A stretch of DNA of 64,000 bases from CAYMJV01 sp964390545 (GTDB lineage Bacteria > Desulfobacterota > BSN033 > UBA1163). Shown one piece after another: positions 9,438 to 17,537 of this stretch. The translations under genes and the position numbers were made by a program. The notes under the pieces are model-generated. The model saw nothing but the letters and a program-made list of their open reading frames with translations. It had not been told where the DNA came from and did not search any database. The stretch covers positions 1 to 64,000 of the forward strand of contig CAYMJV010000001.1 in the NCBI GenBank assembly GCA_964390545.1, read 5' to 3'. The first letter of the stretch is position 1. Each line of letters opens with the position of its first letter.

Positions 9438-9458
9438 GGATCTTTACCCTTCCAGGTT

Positions 9459-10835
9459 TTAGATTTCGTGAACCTTGTCTGTATCGAAAAGATCATAGGG
9501 AATTGGGATATTGAGGGACCTGAACTTGTCTGCAAATTTCGGCCGGTAGCCCCTGGCCCGAAACCTTCCTTTAACCTTGCCCTCTTCATCCAGACCGGTC
9601 TGTTCGAAAGAGAAGATCTCCTGCAGAATAATGGTGTCACCTTCCATGCCTGCAATCTCCTGAAAACTTACGATCTTCCGGTTCCCATCCACCAAACGGG
9701 CAAGATGGACGATGATATTGAGGGCTGAACTGATATATTTTCTGATAAAGATGCTCTGGATATTTAATCCTGTCATCGCCGCAAGGGTTTCCAATCGCAT
9801 GAGGGCATCCCGAGGAGAATTGGCATGGATGGAAGAGAGAGAACCATCGTGTCCTGTATTCATGGCCTGGAACATATCCAGAACTTCTCCTCCCCGAACC
9901 TCACCGACAATAATCCGGTCAGGTCGCATTCTCAGGCTATTCCTGACTAAATCCCTCTGGGTCACTTCCCCTTTCCCCTCGATATTGGAAGGCCTGGTTT
10001 CCAGACGAACCACGTGCTCTTGTTTCAGTTGAAGTTCGGCGGAATCCTCGATGGTTACAATTCTCTCATTGGAAGGAATGAATCGGGAGAGGACGTTTAA
10101 CAAGGTGGTCTTTCCTGTTCCAGTCCCTCCGGAGATCAAAATATTGAGCTTGGCTTTCACAATCCCCTTCAAAAGCTCTCCGATCTCAGGGGTCAGGGCT
10201 TTGAATTTGATGAGGTCTTCGAGTTCAAGAGGTTCGACGGCAAATCGTCGGATGGATAGGATAGGTCCGTCTATGGACAAAGGAGGAATGATGGCATTCA
10301 CTCGGGACCCGTCGGGGAGCCTTGCGTCCACCATGGGACAAGACTCGTCAATCCGGCGCCCCACTGCAGAGACAATTTTGTCGATGATCCTCCTCAGATG
10401 GGCATCGTCTTTAAATCCTGCTTCGGTGAGTTCGAGTTTTCCGAATCGCTCCACATAAATCTGTTTATGGGTGTTGACCAAAATATCGGAGATGGTGGGA
10501 TCTTGTAAGAAGGGCTCCAAGGGCCCCAGCCCCATCACCTCGTACTGGATTTCTTTGAACAGCCTCTCCCTCTCATTGTAATTGAGAGGGATGCTATTCT
10601 TGTCCTCCATCAGGATTCTCTCCACCAGCCTCCTGATCTCCTGCCGGAGCATGGCTTCGTTGAGAGAGTCGATGAGAGACAGATCGATTAGAGTGAGCAG
10701 GCGGTCATGGATCCTCGTTTTCAATTCATAATATTCTTTGGTGATCAAGAACTGTTCCAGCTTCCCCTCAACGGCGGCAGGTCCAGTGCCTCTCATTCCT
10801 ATCGCTTTGTTTGATCGTATGTTCATCACTGCCAT
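9459..10835 (-). CDS. cpaF: Tad pilus assembly ATPase CpaF (TadA)
   Basis: The 458-residue protein is a secretion ATPase of the VirB11/PilB type. Walker A GGTGTGKTT is at residues 236-244; downstream are the Asp-box/Walker B region with RMRPDRIIVGEVRGGE and the His-box with TGHDGSLSSIHANSP, all intact. It powers polymerisation (and in some species retraction) of the Flp pilus from the cytoplasmic face of TadB/TadC. The N-terminal ~100 residues are the usual helical extension. It lies between cpaE and tadB in conserved order. Confidence 0.95.
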   Translation of the reverse strand: MAVMNIRSNKAIGMRGTGPAAVEGKLEQFLITKEYYELKTRIHDRLLTLIDLSLIDSLNEAMLRQEIRRLVERILMEDKNSIPLNYNERERLFKEIQYEVMGLGPLEPFLQDPTISDILVNTHKQIYVERFGKLELTEAGFKDDAHLRRIIDKIVSAVGRRIDESCPMVDARLPDGSRVNAIIPPLSIDGPILSIRRFAVEPLELEDLIKFKALTPEIGELLKGIVKAKLNILISGGTGTGKTTLLNVLSRFIPSNERIVTIEDSAELQLKQEHVVRLETRPSNIEGKGEVTQRDLVRNSLRMRPDRIIVGEVRGGEVLDMFQAMNTGHDGSLSSIHANSPRDALMRLETLAAMTGLNIQSIFIRKYISSALNIIVHLARLVDGNRKIVSFQEIAGMEGDTIILQEIFSFEQTGLDEEGKVKGRFRARGYRPKFADKFRSLNIPIPYDLFDTDKVHEI

Positions 10836-10857
10836 GACGTCATCCCTCTATGTTCCT

Positions 10858-12024
10858 CTATCTGAGAATTCCGCTCCAAAATCCGCCCTTCTCTTTTTCC
10901 TTCCCTTCCTTCTCGATGAAGGTAGAGGCCAATTCTCTGAGGTTCCTACTTACCTCGGCACCCGGGGCCACCGCGGAAAGGGTTTTTCCCTGGTTGATCG
11001 CAGACATGGTGGTGGGATAGTCGTTCGGGACGAACCAGAAGATCTTTTGATTGATGCTCTCCTCAGCTTCCTTTGGGGTAATGACCGTGAGTTTCCGGGA
11101 ATGCCGATTGATGACAATCTTAATATCCTCCTGTTCAGGATACCCTAACTTCTGGAAGATCCAGAGCAGCCTCTTCACATTGGTCAGGCACGGAAGGCTC
11201 AGGATGGCCACCAGGAAGACCATATCTGACATCTCGAGAATCTTCATGGAGATATCATCCAGGGCCTGCCCTCCGTCAATCACGATGTAATCGAAGACAT
11301 TTCGCATCAGCCCAAGAAGCTTCTCAATGATCTCCGGATTGGCCACGTTCACCCCGTCCAATCCTGTGGGAGAGGGGAGGACATAGATGCCCGAGGAGTG
11401 CTTGGAAAGGATGCTCATCAGATAGGTGGCATCCAATCTTGAAATATTTCTTGCAATCTCCCCCCAGTTGAAAACGGATTCGATATTTAGAAAGATCGGA
11501 ATCTCTCCAAAGAGAAGGTTCATATCGATCAGGGCCACCAAAGGAGATCCAGGGGTTTCAATCAAACTGGCCGCCAGGTTGACCGCAAGCGTAGTATTTC
11601 CCACGCCTCCCTTGCTGCCGATGACATCAATGATCTTCCCATGCTTTCTTTTCTCCCCATCAAATTTTCCTTTTCCTCTCCGTTCCTTTAATTGCAGAAG
11701 GGCTGCTTTCACCTCTTCCTTTTTAATCGGCTGAGGAAAGAACTCTTTTGCTCCAACCCTTAAGGCTTGAAGCAGGAGTTCCGGATCCAGACGGGATGAC
11801 GTAAAAAAGATCTCTCTGGCCATTCCCGAGTCCTGGATATTATGAGCCAGCTGAAACTCTTTCCTAAGATCTTCTCCGATCTCAAGAATCAGAAGGTCGC
11901 AGGAGACTGCCGAGCTTGAGTTATCAAGCTGAAATCCTTCCGTTGAAGAGATGATCCCTTCCAGTTCTTCCTTGACCTTCGGTTGCTTAATTTCAAACCT
12001 AACCAGAATGGGATTGTCTGCCAT
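10858..12024 (-). CDS. cpaE: Pilus assembly protein CpaE/TadZ (MinD-like ATPase)
   Basis: The 388-residue protein joins an N-terminal receiver-like domain without a clear phosphorylation site (residues ~1-120) to a MinD/ParA-type ATPase domain. The P-loop reads GSKGGVGNTTLAVN: the Lys that normally follows GGVG is Asn here, while the first signature Lys is kept. Such atypical P-loops are known in TadZ proteins, which mark the pilus assembly site at the pole and bind ATP weakly or without hydrolysis. Position between tadG and cpaF is canonical. Confidence 0.88.
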   Translation of the reverse strand: MADNPILVRFEIKQPKVKEELEGIISSTEGFQLDNSSSAVSCDLLILEIGEDLRKEFQLAHNIQDSGMAREIFFTSSRLDPELLLQALRVGAKEFFPQPIKKEEVKAALLQLKERRGKGKFDGEKRKHGKIIDVIGSKGGVGNTTLAVNLAASLIETPGSPLVALIDMNLLFGEIPIFLNIESVFNWGEIARNISRLDATYLMSILSKHSSGIYVLPSPTGLDGVNVANPEIIEKLLGLMRNVFDYIVIDGGQALDDISMKILEMSDMVFLVAILSLPCLTNVKRLLWIFQKLGYPEQEDIKIVINRHSRKLTVITPKEAEESINQKIFWFVPNDYPTTMSAINQGKTLSAVAPGAEVSRNLRELASTFIEKEGKEKEKGGFWSGILR

Positions 12025-12033
12025 AGGCTTCCT

Positions 12034-13269
12034 CTACTTTGCGAGCACCGGTATTTTTGCCATGATGCCGAAATTTTCTCCGCCCGTTCGGCCCTTGGGT
12101 TGATGGGTGTTACAATCCGGTAAAAAATAGACCCCCCTCCTTTGATAAGGAACGGGACTCCCATCTACATTTTGTAAGTTGAAATTCTGTACAAAGCTGT
12201 TCCAGCGTACTTGGCCATCCGGGTTATTCGAAAACCAGGTGGTGCCTGTCCTTGGGTTCTCCATCTGCCATGGAGCCCAACTGTAAGAAGGATCATCTTC
12301 CCACGGGGTGATCCACACGATATTGACGGTAACCGCGCCCACCATTGTTGCACAGCTATCTACATTGTTCCCCGGGCACTCTATCACGGGAAGCGTTAAA
12401 GTCCATAGTTGTGTCTCTCCGGTGAGATTTTGCCAACATTGTCTCAACATGCCATGGGCATTTTGGATATATCCTCCGTGGATGGCGATGGGTTGACCCA
12501 GAATAATTGAGTCAGGATTGCCAGCATTACAGATGAGAGATCTTACGGTTTCAGCATTGGTTCCCGTAAGGCAGGGGTTATCCTGGTTAAAGTCAGTCCA
12601 TCCTCCGCTCTCCAGGCCTGTTACCAGTTCATGATTGGTAATCATTCGACCCGTTGAACAAGCATATTGACCATTCGTTAGAAGGCTCTCCCTACAAATG
12701 GCAATGGGTTGATCTGCCTCTCCCGGAGAAAGCGTCCCCGCAAATCCGATGTAGGCAATGGCTTCCTTCGAAAGAGAAAAGTTCTCATAGCCAAACATTC
12801 GAGCAAAAAAGGAAGCGCTGGGGGTATCTTCTCTTCTTGTCTTCACCCTCAACGCATTAATAAAAGCGGGATTGGCATCTAATTCTTCCGGTGCGACGTC
12901 CCAAAGATTCACCGGTTGGGTGAGCTCAGTGGGTGTGAAAGCACGGGTTGCAAAAGCCCAATGGCCCCTCTCTACATCTCCCATATTTCCTGCAGCCCAA
13001 TGGACATCGACCGGGGCCTTATCACTTTTGTTTGCAATGGCGGCTTGATAGGCAATCTGATTCGAATTCTCATTGACAGCCATACCATCATCACTATATA
13101 GGAATCTGGCTCCGGCAAGACATCCGGCATCGGCGGCGTTTTGCAACTCGTTGCGGACTAGGAGGAGATGTCCGATGTCAATGGCCACTGCAGCAAAACC
13201 TATGAAGACCAGAATAAGCAGAGCGACCATGATAACCGTCGCGCCCTGTTGGTGCTTTAATGGTTTCAA
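12034..13269 (-). CDS. tadG: TadG-like minor pilin / Tad-like protein
   Basis: A 411-residue protein with a short positively charged N-terminus, one long hydrophobic helix (ATVIMVALLILVFIGFAAVA, residues 10-29) and DIGHLLLVRNELQNAADAGCLAGA, the signature of the TadE/TadG-like (Flp pilus-assembly TadG) N-terminal domain. The large C-terminal part is polar with several Cys (for example near CNAGNP, CWQNL, CPGNN and CNTH), suggesting disulfides in the periplasm or on the cell surface. No von Willebrand motif was recognised. It follows tadE in the same operon. Confidence 0.85.
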   Translation of the reverse strand: MKPLKHQQGATVIMVALLILVFIGFAAVAIDIGHLLLVRNELQNAADAGCLAGARFLYSDDGMAVNENSNQIAYQAAIANKSDKAPVDVHWAAGNMGDVERGHWAFATRAFTPTELTQPVNLWDVAPEELDANPAFINALRVKTRREDTPSASFFARMFGYENFSLSKEAIAYIGFAGTLSPGEADQPIAICRESLLTNGQYACSTGRMITNHELVTGLESGGWTDFNQDNPCLTGTNAETVRSLICNAGNPDSIILGQPIAIHGGYIQNAHGMLRQCWQNLTGETQLWTLTLPVIECPGNNVDSCATMVGAVTVNIVWITPWEDDPSYSWAPWQMENPRTGTTWFSNNPDGQVRWNSFVQNFNLQNVDGSPVPYQRRGVYFLPDCNTHQPKGRTGGENFGIMAKIPVLAK

Positions 13270-13312
13270 GAAAAACAGATCATTTTCCTTTTCGATATGT
13301 TTCCCCTTCTCC

Positions 13313-13729
13313 CTATTCCATTCTCATCACCGTCTCAGCCGCCATATTTATTCCTCCGCTGAGACTCACAACAAAGCTAGGAACGATCAAAAAAGTATAA
13401 ATGTAATTGACTGTTACTTTCAGTTCGTCTCCTGGATTGTAGCCAATTCTTGTTACCGTGGTATTGGCTGCAATAGGCGCACCAAAGGTGATAAGGCTGC
13501 TGCCCAGGTAATTGTTCACGATGTTAATAATCTCCTCATCCGTGACGGATGGAACCCTGAAAACGATACCTGACCTGGCCCCTTCACGACTGGCATTGGT
13601 GATCATGGCTTTGTCGTAAAGGGCGACACTAAATTCAATGATCCCAAAAATCAATAGAACCAGGATTGGCAAAACGATCGCAAACTCGACCGCTGAAGCT
13701 CCTGCCTCACCTCTTGATTTCACTTTCAT
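13313..13729 (-). CDS. tadE: TadE family pseudopilin
   Basis: A 138-residue protein with the TadE pattern: short charged leader, then GASAVEFAIVLPILVLLIFGI and YDKAMITNASREGARSG. TadE-type pseudopilins are processed by the prepilin peptidase after the Gly and are thought to initiate or cap the pilus. The processing Gly followed by Ala and the Glu five residues on are present. It starts 1 base after the preceding lipoprotein gene, indicating tight coupling. Confidence 0.92.
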   Translation of the reverse strand: MKVKSRGEAGASAVEFAIVLPILVLLIFGIIEFSVALYDKAMITNASREGARSGIVFRVPSVTDEEIINIVNNYLGSSLITFGAPIAANTTVTRIGYNPGDELKVTVNYIYTFLIVPSFVVSLSGGINMAAETVMRME

Positions 13730-13730
13730 C

Positions 13731-14009
13731 CTACTTCTTACCTGAAATCCCTATCGTGAGCGAAGAAGGAACCGGTGGAGGAGATTTCTCAAAATCCTTC
13801 CGGTATTTTTCTGTGTTGGCCTGTGCTGCTTCCCCATCCAATCCGTAAACCGGCTCAACATTCTTTTCAGCCTCGGGATTTTGGATTTGATTGATCTTTA
13901 GAAGCCTGGATGAGGTCCCAAAATCCATGTCCAACCGGCTGGCGGCACAACTCATCAATAAAAAAAGAAGGGCGATCCATCCAGAGAGTATCAAACATCT
14001 TTTGATCAT
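13731..14009 (-). CDS. Small Tad-locus lipoprotein of unknown function
   Basis: The 92-residue product starts MIKRC, has a hydrophobic stretch and a lipobox LLMSC, so it is a lipoprotein. After lipidation it has a polar segment containing NPEAEKNVEPVYGLDGEAAQ and a Pro-rich patch near the C-terminus. Small lipoproteins at this place between the secretin and tadE occur in other Tad loci and may help secretin assembly; I cannot name a family. I choose the ATG at 14009 over one 16 codons upstream because CGGAGGAACG precedes it and the lipobox position becomes normal. Confidence 0.75.
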   Translation of the reverse strand: MIKRCLILSGWIALLFLLMSCAASRLDMDFGTSSRLLKINQIQNPEAEKNVEPVYGLDGEAAQANTEKYRKDFEKSPPPVPSSLTIGISGKK

Positions 14010-14022
14010 CCGTTCCTCCGTT

Positions 14023-15456
14023 TCATTTGGGCAGGATATGCCCGAATTCGCCTTCAAGCCCTGACCCCTTGACCGGATGGGGTTTTCCTCTCCCCTCCAT
14101 GTTTCCCAGTAAGTAAAATTCTAGATCATTGGGTTCCACATATTGATCGGTCGGCAGGGTCTGCTTCGCCATATCGAGAGGTTTCACCAGATGGGGCGTG
14201 ACAATCACAATCAATTCGCTCTCATTCTTTCTAAATGAGGTGCTCCGAAATAGAGCGCCGAGAACAGGGATATCCCCTAACAGAGGGAATTTGGAAACGA
14301 TCTCTCGCACATCATCCTTGAGCAACCCGGCTATGGCGAAGCTCTGGCCATCGGCTAGTTCAATCACCGTCGAAACCCTTCGGGTGGTGATGGAGGGAAC
14401 GACAAATCCACCCATCGTCAGCGCGTTTGAAAAGTCGAGCTCTGAGACCTCCGGGGTCACCTGCATGTTGATCTTTTTGTTGCTTAGTACCGTGGGAGTG
14501 AAATTGAGTCCTACCCCAAAGGGTTTGTATTCAATGGTAATGGTCGTTCCACCGCCTCCTGTACTTTGAGGGACGGGGATGGGAAATTCACCCCCCGCAA
14601 GAAAATTGGCCGTCTTTCCGCTTAACGTAATGAGGGTGGGCTCTGCCAAAACTTTGAGCAGGCCCTCCTCCTTGAGGGCATCGATAAAGACGGTCCAGGT
14701 CGTATCCTGGCTGAGAAAACGAAAGATCGCATTGACCGATTCCGAGACGTCAATCCCTGCAGAGGGGAACCCTCCTGCTGGAAGGGTGGTCAATCGGTTC
14801 AGGAGACTCAATCCTAAATTTCTGCCGCTACTGCTGACGTAGTTAAAATTAAAACCCAATCTCCTCAGGAGGCTACGGGAGATTTCTGATACCCGGACCT
14901 CCAGCATGACCTGATGAACTCCAGCCACTTCCAACAAATTGATGATTTTCGGTTCCTTTTTCTCATCTAAAGGAGCAAAGGGGCCAGTCAGGGCCAGCAC
15001 CTGTGAGAGATTGGCCGCACTCGAAACCGTTCCGGAAAGGGCGATTTGATCGTGGGTCGAATTGATCCGGATGTCTTTCTCCTCAGGAAGGATTTTGTGA
15101 AGCATCTCTTTCAGCCGGGAGATGTCCGGAGAGATCTCGAGTTCTAAGATGCCGATCACCTTGTCGCCCACATCCCAGAGCGTTACATGGGTGAGTCCGG
15201 ATGCCTTTCCCGTCAGATAAATCTGGTAGGGGCTGAGCACCATGGCATCAGCTATTTCCGGGGAAACGAGAGAGACACGCCTGACCGCCCCCGGGCTTTG
15301 AATGATGATCGATTTACCCACCGTCAAATGCAATTTCTGCGGCGAGGTGGTCTCAGGTTTGAGACGCGGTGGACCTTGCCCCCAGGCATGGTTTGAGAAC
15401 ACTAGAAAGGATATCAATACAATCACCGCTAAGATGGCACCTGTTCGTTTATTCAA
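14023..15456 (-). CDS. cpaC: Tad pilus secretin CpaC (RcpA)
   Basis: The 477-residue protein has a signal peptide (to about residue 26), an N-terminal pilus/BON-type region with LHLTVGKSIII and the BON-like segment DIRINSTHDQIALSGTV, and the C-terminal secretin domain with VLAEPTLITLSGKTANFLAGGEFPIPV and the end motif DIPVLGALFRSTSFRKNESELIVIVTPHLV. It forms the outer-membrane pore through which the Flp pilus passes. It starts 3 bases after cpaB ends. All secretin landmarks are intact. Confidence 0.95.
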   Translation of the reverse strand: MNKRTGAILAVIVLISFLVFSNHAWGQGPPRLKPETTSPQKLHLTVGKSIIIQSPGAVRRVSLVSPEIADAMVLSPYQIYLTGKASGLTHVTLWDVGDKVIGILELEISPDISRLKEMLHKILPEEKDIRINSTHDQIALSGTVSSAANLSQVLALTGPFAPLDEKKEPKIINLLEVAGVHQVMLEVRVSEISRSLLRRLGFNFNYVSSSGRNLGLSLLNRLTTLPAGGFPSAGIDVSESVNAIFRFLSQDTTWTVFIDALKEEGLLKVLAEPTLITLSGKTANFLAGGEFPIPVPQSTGGGGTTITIEYKPFGVGLNFTPTVLSNKKINMQVTPEVSELDFSNALTMGGFVVPSITTRRVSTVIELADGQSFAIAGLLKDDVREIVSKFPLLGDIPVLGALFRSTSFRKNESELIVIVTPHLVKPLDMAKQTLPTDQYVEPNDLEFYLLGNMEGRGKPHPVKGSGLEGEFGHILPK

Positions 15457-15459
15457 TGT

Positions 15460-16368
15460 TTATTCACTCCCTTCAAATTTCACTTCACTGACCTTGCTTC
15501 CCTTGATCAATTCAACGGTATGGGTGGACACTTTAGGACTCTCTACTTTCTTCTCCACGGGAGGTGGCGGTAGTTCTTGGGGAGTTATTTTTTTGACTTC
15601 CACCTCTCTTCTGACAGGTGGCCTCAGCTCTTTGGGCGGACTAGGAGAATGAGAACCGAGCAGAGTGGATACAGTCGTCCCGTGAGTGACGACATTCTCC
15701 GTATCGCTGAAATTCCGGAGGGCGAGTTGAAGCCTGCCTTCTGTAATGGCAAGGGCCAATTTTTCTGCTTCCTCTGGGGTGACCTCCAGGGTGATGACAT
15801 CCGTGGGTGAAGACCTTTCCTCCGAACCTTTTCTTTCTTTTGTCTCTGAACCGACGGCTAAGACGAGGATATTTTCTAAAATGGTCTTGGTCACAGGATT
15901 AAAGGTTCTTCCTGTGGCTAAGGTCATCAGAACATCGACGCGATTACCCGGGTGAATGAATCCGGAAACCCCTATCACTTTATCTACCTTGAGAGCGATC
16001 GCCCGTTTTTTTGGACTGATCACCGCAGCAACTCCTCCGGTTTTCATCTCCACGGGAGCCAATCGGGACTCGAAGATCGGTTCGTTGACCTTCACAGGAT
16101 AGATCAAGACCCTTCCAACGACCAAAGCTGGGTCGGAAAAATATCCTGTGGCAAGACTCCCTTTGAGAAAATTGGTTTTCTTAAGCATCTCATCCGTAAT
16201 CCGGGTCCCCCAAGAGAGATCAACGGCTGCGACCACAATGGGTTGCGTTTCCACAGCAACTTCTTGGCCCCTTCCCTTCTTCTGCATATAGCCGTAAATT
16301 AAAAGACTGGTCATCAAAGCGATAATGACGGCCACTCCAAGAAGCATCACCGACTTGTATTTTCCCAT
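15460..16368 (-). CDS. cpaB: Flp pilus assembly protein CpaB (RcpC)
   Basis: A 302-residue protein with one N-terminal membrane helix and a SAF-type domain (residues ~40-110: VVVAAVDLSWGTRITDEML, then the loop with YPVKVNEPI) followed by the RcpC domain (VIGVSGFIHPGNRVDVLMT). CpaB is a periplasmic partner of the secretin. The C-terminal 70 residues are Pro- and Lys-rich and probably unfolded. GGTGGAGG precedes the ATG. A 341-base gap separates it from the pilin gene; that gap holds a 12-base palindrome (AGAAGATCTTCT, about 16446) and no convincing gene. Confidence 0.93.
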   Translation of the reverse strand: MGKYKSVMLLGVAVIIALMTSLLIYGYMQKKGRGQEVAVETQPIVVAAVDLSWGTRITDEMLKKTNFLKGSLATGYFSDPALVVGRVLIYPVKVNEPIFESRLAPVEMKTGGVAAVISPKKRAIALKVDKVIGVSGFIHPGNRVDVLMTLATGRTFNPVTKTILENILVLAVGSETKERKGSEERSSPTDVITLEVTPEEAEKLALAITEGRLQLALRNFSDTENVVTHGTTVSTLLGSHSPSPPKELRPPVRREVEVKKITPQELPPPPVEKKVESPKVSTHTVELIKGSKVSEVKFEGSE

Positions 16369-16709
16369 TTACACCTCCACCCCTCTCTTCGGAATGGGAA
16401 GGAGGGATGTTTTCCTGATAACACCCGTCCTTCCCAAGGGGAAGAGAAGATCTTCTGAACGCTCATGACCAGAGGGAAGAAAAGATCCTTCATCGATAGG
16501 AAGGCATTTAGACCAGTGCGGGAATTTAAGAGGAGAGAATTCGCGTCTTAAAGCGACGAACAAAAGACTATTTAACGTCAATATAGGAAGAGAAGACATA
16601 GGTTTTTGGGCATACGCCTAAACCGACTTCGTTTACTTCCTTGCAAAAACGTAACACCCTTCCGAAATATTCGAATGGGCAGTATGAAACTAAAATAAGA
16701 GGAGTCAAT

Positions 16710-16877
16710 CTACGGCTTCAGAACGATGGAAGCAATGTAATTAAATGTGGCTTGCAGATTTCCTCCTAAGAGCGTAACAGCACCCACGATGACCGCCGCG
16801 ATCAAAGCTACGAGGAGGCCATACTCCACAGCACTTGCTCCAGTCTCATTTCTTAAGAATTTTCGAAGTCTTTCCAT
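16710..16877 (-). CDS. flp: Flp family type IVb pilin
   Basis: A 55-residue prepilin: MERLRKFLRNETG, cleaved after Gly13, then ASAVEYGLLVALIAAVIV. Glu5 and Tyr6 of the mature chain are the hallmark of Flp pilins. It forms the major fibre of the Tad pilus. I choose the ATG at 16877, which has AAGGAG at good distance, over an upstream ATG at 16913 that would lie inside the promoter region. It is the first gene of the tad operon and stands 341 bases ahead of cpaB, so it may also be expressed from a separate short transcript. Confidence 0.95.
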   Translation of the reverse strand: MERLRKFLRNETGASAVEYGLLVALIAAVIVGAVTLLGGNLQATFNYIASIVLKP

Positions 16878-16908
16878 CGGTTTGATCTCCTTTCGATGGA
16901 TTAAATTT

Positions 16909-16925
16909 AGCAATATCTATGCCAA
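16909..16925 (-). promoter_or_regulatory. Sigma-54 promoter of the flp pilin gene
   Basis: On the minus strand the sequence TTGGCATAGATATTGCT matches the -24/-12 consensus (TGGCA-N6-TTGC) with exact GG-N10-GC spacing. It lies about 32 bases upstream of the flp ATG, with the ribosome-binding site between, so transcription should start near 16898. Sigma-54 control implies an enhancer-binding regulator of the NtrC/PilR type; none is encoded in this window. A possible upstream site is the CTGT-N11-ACAG palindrome near 17170. Confidence 0.85.
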
Positions 16926-17259
16926 TAAGAGGCACTCCCAGGGTTTTATAAAAAGTATTGAAATTATAAGGAATTATACGATTTTCCTATAGTCTATTAA
17001 GAACGTCCTCCACCCAAAATCCCCTTAAAATAAGTAAAAATTGTTAGGGAGATGGACAATTTTTTGCCATAATGTTCAAATTTCTTTCCCCGATTTTCCT
17101 CTATTTTCCAGAACAGGTGTATCCATTATTTCAAAAATGTAAACTTTCATAATAAAAAACTGTAAGTTTTTCAAACAGATACCAGGTAATCCGCCTCTGA
17201 ATTATTCGTTCATTGAAATTTGGAATTGAGGCTTTATATGGAAGGGAAATCAACCCTTC

Positions 17260-17490
17260 GACTTTTCCCGGTCCAATCCTTCGACTGCGCTCAGGACAAG
17301 CGCACCGGGGCTGTCCACGGCCTGAGACTTCGGCGTGAGCCTTCGGCCCGAGCTCAGGCCGAGGACTCAGTCGAACGCTTGGGTCGAAGGTTCAGGGTTA
17401 ATACTGCACTTCGATGAACTCAGTGCCTTGAGCCGTTCGATACACTCGCGGCCTTGAGCCTGTCGAAAGGCTTGCCGAAGAAAGCGGCGC
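17260..17490. repeat. GC-rich imperfect inverted-repeat island
   Basis: This segment of the 660-base gap between flp and the PEGA gene is much richer in GC than its AT-rich surroundings. It is built from alternating forms of TTCGACTGCGCTCAGGAC and GCCTTGAGCCTGTCGAA, that is, repeated units in both orientations, including GCCTGAG...CTCAGGC. It has no credible open frame with a ribosome-binding site. I read it as a dispersed repeat cluster. Confidence 0.6.
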
Positions 17491-17537
17491 TTTTCACCAT
17501 GTCGTCTAACAGCGTGGGGTTTTGCGCCATCGAAGTA

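Noticed and set aside
16369..16599. 76-codon frame ending directly at the cpaB start
   Set aside because: TAA-ATG abutment looked like coupling, but there is no ribosome-binding site at its ATG and the text is not protein-like; the missing prepilin peptidase is not here.
17041..17090. Second sigma-54 site upstream of flp (TGGCAAAAAATTGTCC on the minus strand)
   Set aside because: The spacing between the two elements is one base short of GG-N10-GC and the -12 GC is lacking.
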